From Sodiomyces alkalinus F11 (taxonomy: Eukaryota > Ascomycota > Sordariomycetes > Glomerellales > Plectosphaerellaceae), in NCBI RefSeq assembly GCF_003711515.1, contig NW_021167082.1, positions 2,845,691 to 2,909,690 of the forward strand: a DNA stretch of 64,000 nt. Reading direction: 5' to 3'. Shown piece by piece: positions 59,061 through 64,000 of this stretch. A program made the translations under genes and the position numbers. The stretch's first letter is position 1; each line of letters opens with the position of its first letter. The notes under the pieces were generated by a model. The model was given only the letters and a program-made list of their open reading frames with translations. It made no database searches and was not told the origin of the DNA.

Positions 59061-62000
59061 ATGGTGAATCCCAGAAACACCCCCCCTTCTTTTCCCTCCA
59101 CCCCCCTAATTCCTTGGAGCCCTGATCATTCGCAACAATCAAGGCTTATTCTTCCAATGAAGGGGCGTTTGCCTGGTTCGGACGAGGATGGCGACGAAGT
59201 TACTTTGTCGGGTGTTGGGAAATCTCGAACCGACCAACGGCAACCTCGCCCAAAGGACGTTGTCGATGCGCGTTCCAACCCTAATACGACCGCGTCCCCA
59301 GACCAGAGAAGCAAGCAACGTCCCGCTTTAGAACCCTCACCAGCAAGAAGCGGCAATTCCATCCGTTTCAATTGGGTGACACCACATGCACGAGAGTTGC
59401 CGACAGAGAAGAAGCCTGAGGCCTTCTACCTACAACAACCCACAGCGTCAACAGCACCGGCAGCGACCCTCTCGGACCATTTGCATGACAAGCAAGGCAA
59501 CGGAGACGAGCGTTGTGACGGCCCGATGGTTCCCGACGAAATAACCAGTGAACGATACTCCATTCAGCGATCGCGCTCTCATGGGAGACCCTATTCAATA
59601 CCTCTACTCGTACTTGTCACCTCTCTCCTCGGCATATCCTTGCTCTGCACCATCCTGAACTCATCTTGGACCCGTCAAATCGATTATAAAGGCTGTCGGA
59701 TGTCTTACATGCGACCCTCATACACCCGATTACGGGAGTTTGACACGGAGCATACTCGTTTCGCGACAAAATATTCACTCTATTTGTATCGCGAACAAGG
59801 CATCGACGATGAACAGAAAGTAGCTTTCTCCCCACCACATGTTGCCCTCCCACCGCTGGGGACCTTCTCTCCTTTCTCTGCTCCTTGTCATTTCTACTCG
59901 TCACGCAATGTCTGACTGTCTCGCGTCTAGCTTCGAGGTGTGCCTGTCTTATTCATCCCAGGCAACGCTGGCAGTTATAGGCAAGTGCGGCCAATTGCTG
60001 CCGAGGCGGCCAACTATTTTCAGGAGACCCTACGCGGCGGCCAAGACACCGTCAGCGACCAGCACAACCTTGACTTCTTTACCGTGGACTTCAATGAAGA
60101 CATCACCGCGTTTCATGGCCAGACGCTGTTAGACCAGGCGGAATACCTCAACGAAGCGATACGATATATACTGTCACTTTACATGGACCCCCGCGTGTCT
60201 GCCCGGGATGCACACCTTCCCGACCCGTCCTCCGTCTTGATTCTGGGTCATTCTATGGGAGGGATAGTGGCCCGCACCATGTTAACCATGTCCAACTATC
60301 AGTCCAACTCTATTAACACGATTATCACCATGTCCACACCTCATGCCCGTGCACCTGTTACCTTCGACAGTCAGATTGTCAACATCTACAACGATATCAA
60401 CGCCCACTGGCGCCGTGCGTATGCTCAGAAATGGGCCAGTGACAACCCCCTGTGGCATGTCACGCTTGTTTCGATCGCTGGCGGTGGCCTGGATACCGTA
60501 GTGCCATCTGACTTCGCCAGTATAGAGTCCTTAGTCCCGGAAACGCACGGATTCACGGTTTTCACCAGTGGCATACCGAGGGTATGGACCAGTATGGACC
60601 ACCAGGCCATCCTTTGGTGCGATCAATTCAGGAAGGTTGTGGCGCGTGCTTTATACGACGTGATAGACGTTCACAGGCCTTCTCAAACCAGGCCACGAGC
60701 CGAACGCATGCGCATCTTCAGGAAATGGTTTCTCACGGGCATGGAGAGCACCACGGAGAAGACGCTTCCTCTGATTGAGCCGACCACATTGCTTACCCTT
60801 GAAGACGAGATGAGTACCATCATGCCTCCAGGTCAACGTCTCGTCTTGCGCCGGTTGGGCGAAACTGTAAAACCGCACGCTTACTTGTTGCCTATTCCAC
60901 TCCAGGGCTCACCTGAGGGTACACGCTTTACTCTACTTGCAGACGGTTTATTAGACGGACCCGGAGAGGACGGGAGGGTGGAAGTGCTATTCTGCAGTGT
61001 ATCTCCATTGCAGTTTGCGCAGAACTTAGACCTCCCTCGGAGGAGCATCGACCTCTCAGAGGGAGGCAAAGGAGCAACGAAACTGATGTGCAAGAACGCC
61101 GCCGCGGACTCGGCTCTGCTGCCGGCGCTGGCTACGCGATCTCGCCTTGATTCAACGCATGAACAACCAAATCAACGACTCTTGTCATACCTGCAGTATG
61201 AGATTGAAGATCTTGCAGAGCATCACTTCGTCGCCGTTATAGACAAGGCAGTCAAACGAACCAACGCGTTTGTGGTGGCAGAGTTTAACGACCTGTCGCG
61301 TTTCCATAAAGTCCAGGATATCAGCCTGAGCCGGCTACTCGCCTTTGGGATGTCATGGACCTTGCCGACAGGTCGTCCAATGGCGACTGAGATCAGCATA
61401 CCGATTGTTCGGTCAAGCCTCATCGCCTATAAGCTCGAAATCATGGGACAGCCGTGTACCAACACGCCTAAGATCTTCGCGCCTATTATCCGCCAATATC
61501 TCACACAGCCGTACGAGTCGAAATTCTTCACAGATGCGAAATATGCCAGTCTCAGCATACACGGGGTCGCCCCTTTCATTCCGCCTCCTCTTCGGCCCAA
61601 GGCTTCTGACAACCAAGGCCTGACCCTTCAGTTTTGGACCGATCCGACTTGCTCGTCGGATCTCGAGGTCAGACTGACAGCAGATGTTCTAGGAAGTTTA
61701 GGAAAACTTGTCCTGAGATATCGTACCGTCTTCGTTGCCTTCCCGCTGCTGGTCATGACGCTGGTGCTTCGAAACCAGTTCATGGTATACGACTCACATG
61801 GGGTTTTCATCTCCTTTGCTGAGAGCTTGGACTGTTGTTTGAGACGATCGCTGCCCCTGTTCCTTTTTCTTCTCACGATTCTGTCCTTTTCACTGAAAGG
61901 GTCCGAGTCCTCGATACTGGGAATCTCGTGGTATTCCTGGTTTTCAGATACCCCGGCCCCAGATTTCCGCAGCAACGACCTCCTTATTGGTACTCAAGAC

Positions 62001-62789
62001 TCATTTTTCTGGTTTTTAGTGCCCCTCATTGGCCTGATATGTACCGGAGTCTGCGCCATTGTTCACTATGCTACTGTTACCCTGGCCCTGCTATTGGGTG
62101 TAATGTATGGATGGACCGACTCTATGTTGTTCTGGCGACGACAAGACACCTGGAGAAGGGCTCAGCCCCTAGCATTCGAGCCAACATCGCCCAGGCGGCG
62201 AATGTTCACGACTGCAATTCTCATGCTTCTGGTTTCGACGTTCATTCCGTACCAGTTTGCTTACTTGGTGGCGTGTCTCGTCCAGCTCCTCACCACTGCA
62301 CGCGCCCTCCGAATAGCTACTAATGTGGGCTCTCCGGCGAGCCGCGACTTTTACAACTATACCCATTCGATGCTTCTTCTCATGCTTTGGGTTCTCCCTA
62401 TTAATTTGCCGACGCTTGCTGTATGGATACGCAACCTTACCATACATTGGTTGACGCCGTTCTCCTCCCACCATAATCTACTCTCCGTCTTTCCATTCAT
62501 CGTTCTCGTCGAAACTTTGACCACGGGGAGGATGGTTCCCCGTGTTACGGGAACATTCAAACATCTCACGAGTCTTTTTCTGTTTGGCACAGGGATCTCC
62601 GCCGCTATATACGGTGTATCGTACGCCTACATGCTCCACCATCTCGTCAACCTGGTGGCGGCTTGGCTTGTGATCATTCACTCTACCTCATGTGAGTGGT
62701 CTTTGGTCCGCTTCGGGTCTTTTGGGGACAGATGCAGGCAGAGGAACGGACGTGAAAGTCGGGCCCTTAAATGTAGCAAGGCCCCTTGA
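59061..62789 (+). CDS. BST1: GPI inositol-deacylase (BST1/PGAP1 family)
   Basis: Two exons, 59061-59819 and 59931-62789, about 1205 residues. The intron (59820-59930, GTAGCT...CTAG, branch-like CTGAC at 59913) is phase 0 and joins Gln-Lys to Leu-Arg-Gly-Val-Pro. Residues 1-178 are a polar tail; 179-200 form a signal-anchor membrane segment (PLLVLVTSLLGISLLCTIL). The lipase domain has FIPGNAGS (261-268), the nucleophile elbow GHSMGG with Ser361, and probable Asp441 and His477 (DHQAI). From about 850 to 1175 several hydrophobic segments follow. The family removes the acyl chain from inositol of GPI-anchored proteins in the ER, aiding ER exit and quality control. Longer than yeast Bst1 (1029 residues), mostly from the N-terminal tail. 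The C-terminus is uncertain: a GTGAGT at 62692 could be a donor with acceptors at 62737 or 62741. Not RIP-mutated. Confidence 0.92.
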
Positions 62790-63070
62790 CGTGGCGGTTG
62801 CTATGTTATCATATTCGTGGCTTCACTGCATGCCGAGGCTTGCACCGTGCCATAGGAAAAACAGTTTACGCAGTTCGACTCGTCTGATACTGTTCAAATT
62901 AGTATAAATATATCGACAACAAATGCCTATGTTCCCATACATGGGGAATGCCTATGGTTCTGGTGTTCTGACGTAAGGGGATCCTTAAGGTCACTTCTAT
63001 CAGACAAATTTTGATGACTATGAGTGTCGGTGGTGTTAACAGTTACCTATGGATTAAAGGTAAGTAATAG
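62790..63070. other. BST1 3' flank
   Basis: Normal composition. May hold an alternative BST1 3' exon (open to 62907 if spliced at 62692/62737). ATGCCTATG occurs twice (62923 and 62948) around a near-palindromic TTCCCATACATGGGGAA. No other gene supported. Confidence 0.45.
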
Positions 63071-63243
63071 TGTCGCACGTTAAAATCGCACTTGTATGAT
63101 TAACTTAATAGAGTAGAAATCTCGTGTGTGTGTATTATAATAAGTTATATCTGTGTGAGTCTCTTATACCCTTAATTTTAGGTGGTAAAGACTCTATTAT
63201 AGGTACTATATTATTTGGATCCTATCCGGTCTTTTCCGGTATC
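63071..63243 (+). repeat. IR-X right copy (inverted repeat flanking BST1)
   Basis: Starts TGTCGCACG and is the reverse complement of 58712-58887 with few differences. It continues without a break into RIP-decayed DNA, so it looks like the end of a larger element pointing away from BST1. Confidence 0.8.
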
Positions 63244-64000
63244 CGCCCTTATTATATCCTAATACCTAAGGTCCCCGAGATCCGAAGCCCTTAGTTAGGT
63301 ATAGATCCCCTAAGGACTATATTATAGTCCGTGTGCTTATACGATATACCCCCTTAGTTAAGGTGGGTCTTCCTGGGTTAACTAACTAATTAAAGGCTTT
63401 AGTTTAAACGAAAAGCTCTTAACTTTTTTATCGTAAAATTAATAGTTAAGGGAAAACGCCCTTATAAAAAGGCTCTAAATCCGCCCTATTAAACTATTTA
63501 ATTTAATTCTATCTTAATTAGTTCCTTAATCCTAATTAGTCGGATCTACTTAATTAGATTTAGATCTATCAGATCTACTACGCCCTTAGGGGCTTTTATC
63601 GTCGTTACGACTACGGCTTTAGTGTATTTAATCTTTTCGTGTAGTTACTTTAACTACTCGATATAATCCTTTTAATCCGTTAAATTAAGCTATTATTATA
63701 GTCTTTTAATCCTTACCTCCGGTAATACCTTTATTAGGCCGTCCGCGATTATATTCTTTATATTAATATACGTGACCTTAAAAAGACCTTACTATACTAA
63801 CTAGCGCGTTTACTAGTTATAAATATCGATATACCGTAATCTTATTCGTAGACGTTATCCCTTCTTATTAATAAGATTAATAGTCTACTAATTATTATAG
63901 TATAGCTATAATTATTATTAATCTAACCGAAGCTTTAAATCCCTTAATATCCGACTAATAAAAAGCGTCTCCTTAGTAGTCTTTACAAGAGCGTGTAGTT
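63244..64000. mobile_element. RIP-decayed sequence beyond IR-X
   Basis: TpA-rich with very few CpA/TpG. Presumably the body of the IR-X element. No domain recognised; pieces such as TTAATTAG recur. Runs off the window. Confidence 0.45.

Noticed and set aside
1..64000. Mitochondrial or bacterial origin of the TpA-rich DNA
   Set aside because: Retroelement domains, TSDs, spliceosomal introns in neighbouring genes and retained CpG fit fungal nuclear DNA.

Overview
The window is nuclear DNA of a filamentous ascomycete (Pezizomycotina, probably a Sordariomycete; the class is inference). Three intact intron-bearing genes lie in two islands of ordinary base composition. Around and between them are blocks of dead, nested retrotransposons. 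The dead DNA has lost nearly all CpA/TpG dinucleotides, replaced by TpA, while CpG is kept. That is the signature of repeat-induced point mutation (RIP). By eye, bases 1-120 hold 19 TpA, 1 CpA, 1 TpG and 7 CpG, whereas coding bases 5101-5220 hold 2 TpA and 17 CpA+TpG.

Layout. 1-2600: RIP-decayed Gypsy 3' end with an LTR. 2600-9276: gene island with a three-repeat zinc-ribbon-like protein (4583-5871, +) converging on clr2 (6705-8812, -), a predicted subunit of the SHREC heterochromatin-silencing complex. 9277-58711: about 49 kb of nested retroelements, named here Gyp-A, Gyp-B, Gyp-C, Cop-A, Cop-B and a Tad-like LINE. 58712-63243: second island, holding only BST1/PGAP1-type GPI inositol-deacylase (59061-62789, +) between two inverted copies of a 175-bp element end (IR-X). 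63244-64000: RIP-decayed sequence again.

Nesting can be read from target-site duplications. Gyp-A (16660-25684, TSD CTAAG) sits in a Gyp-C copy. Gyp-C2 (32462-42250, TSD TTAAA/TTAAG) sits in Cop-A and removing it restores Cop-A's reading frame. Cop-B (49537-55195, TSD ACCGT) sits in a Gyp-C-like accessory region. A Gyp-C LTR begins inside Gyp-B at 12687. The TE coding regions are pseudogenes: TGG/CAA/CAG codons became stops, Cys codons became Tyr, and the reverse-transcriptase Asp-Asp pair is broken in every copy examined.

The host genes are not an operon. A Clr2-type silencing factor beside RIP-marked, probably heterochromatic DNA is notable, but a functional link is only inference. No tRNA, rRNA or CRISPR array was recognised. 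Boundaries inside RIP-decayed DNA without a TSD are approximate.
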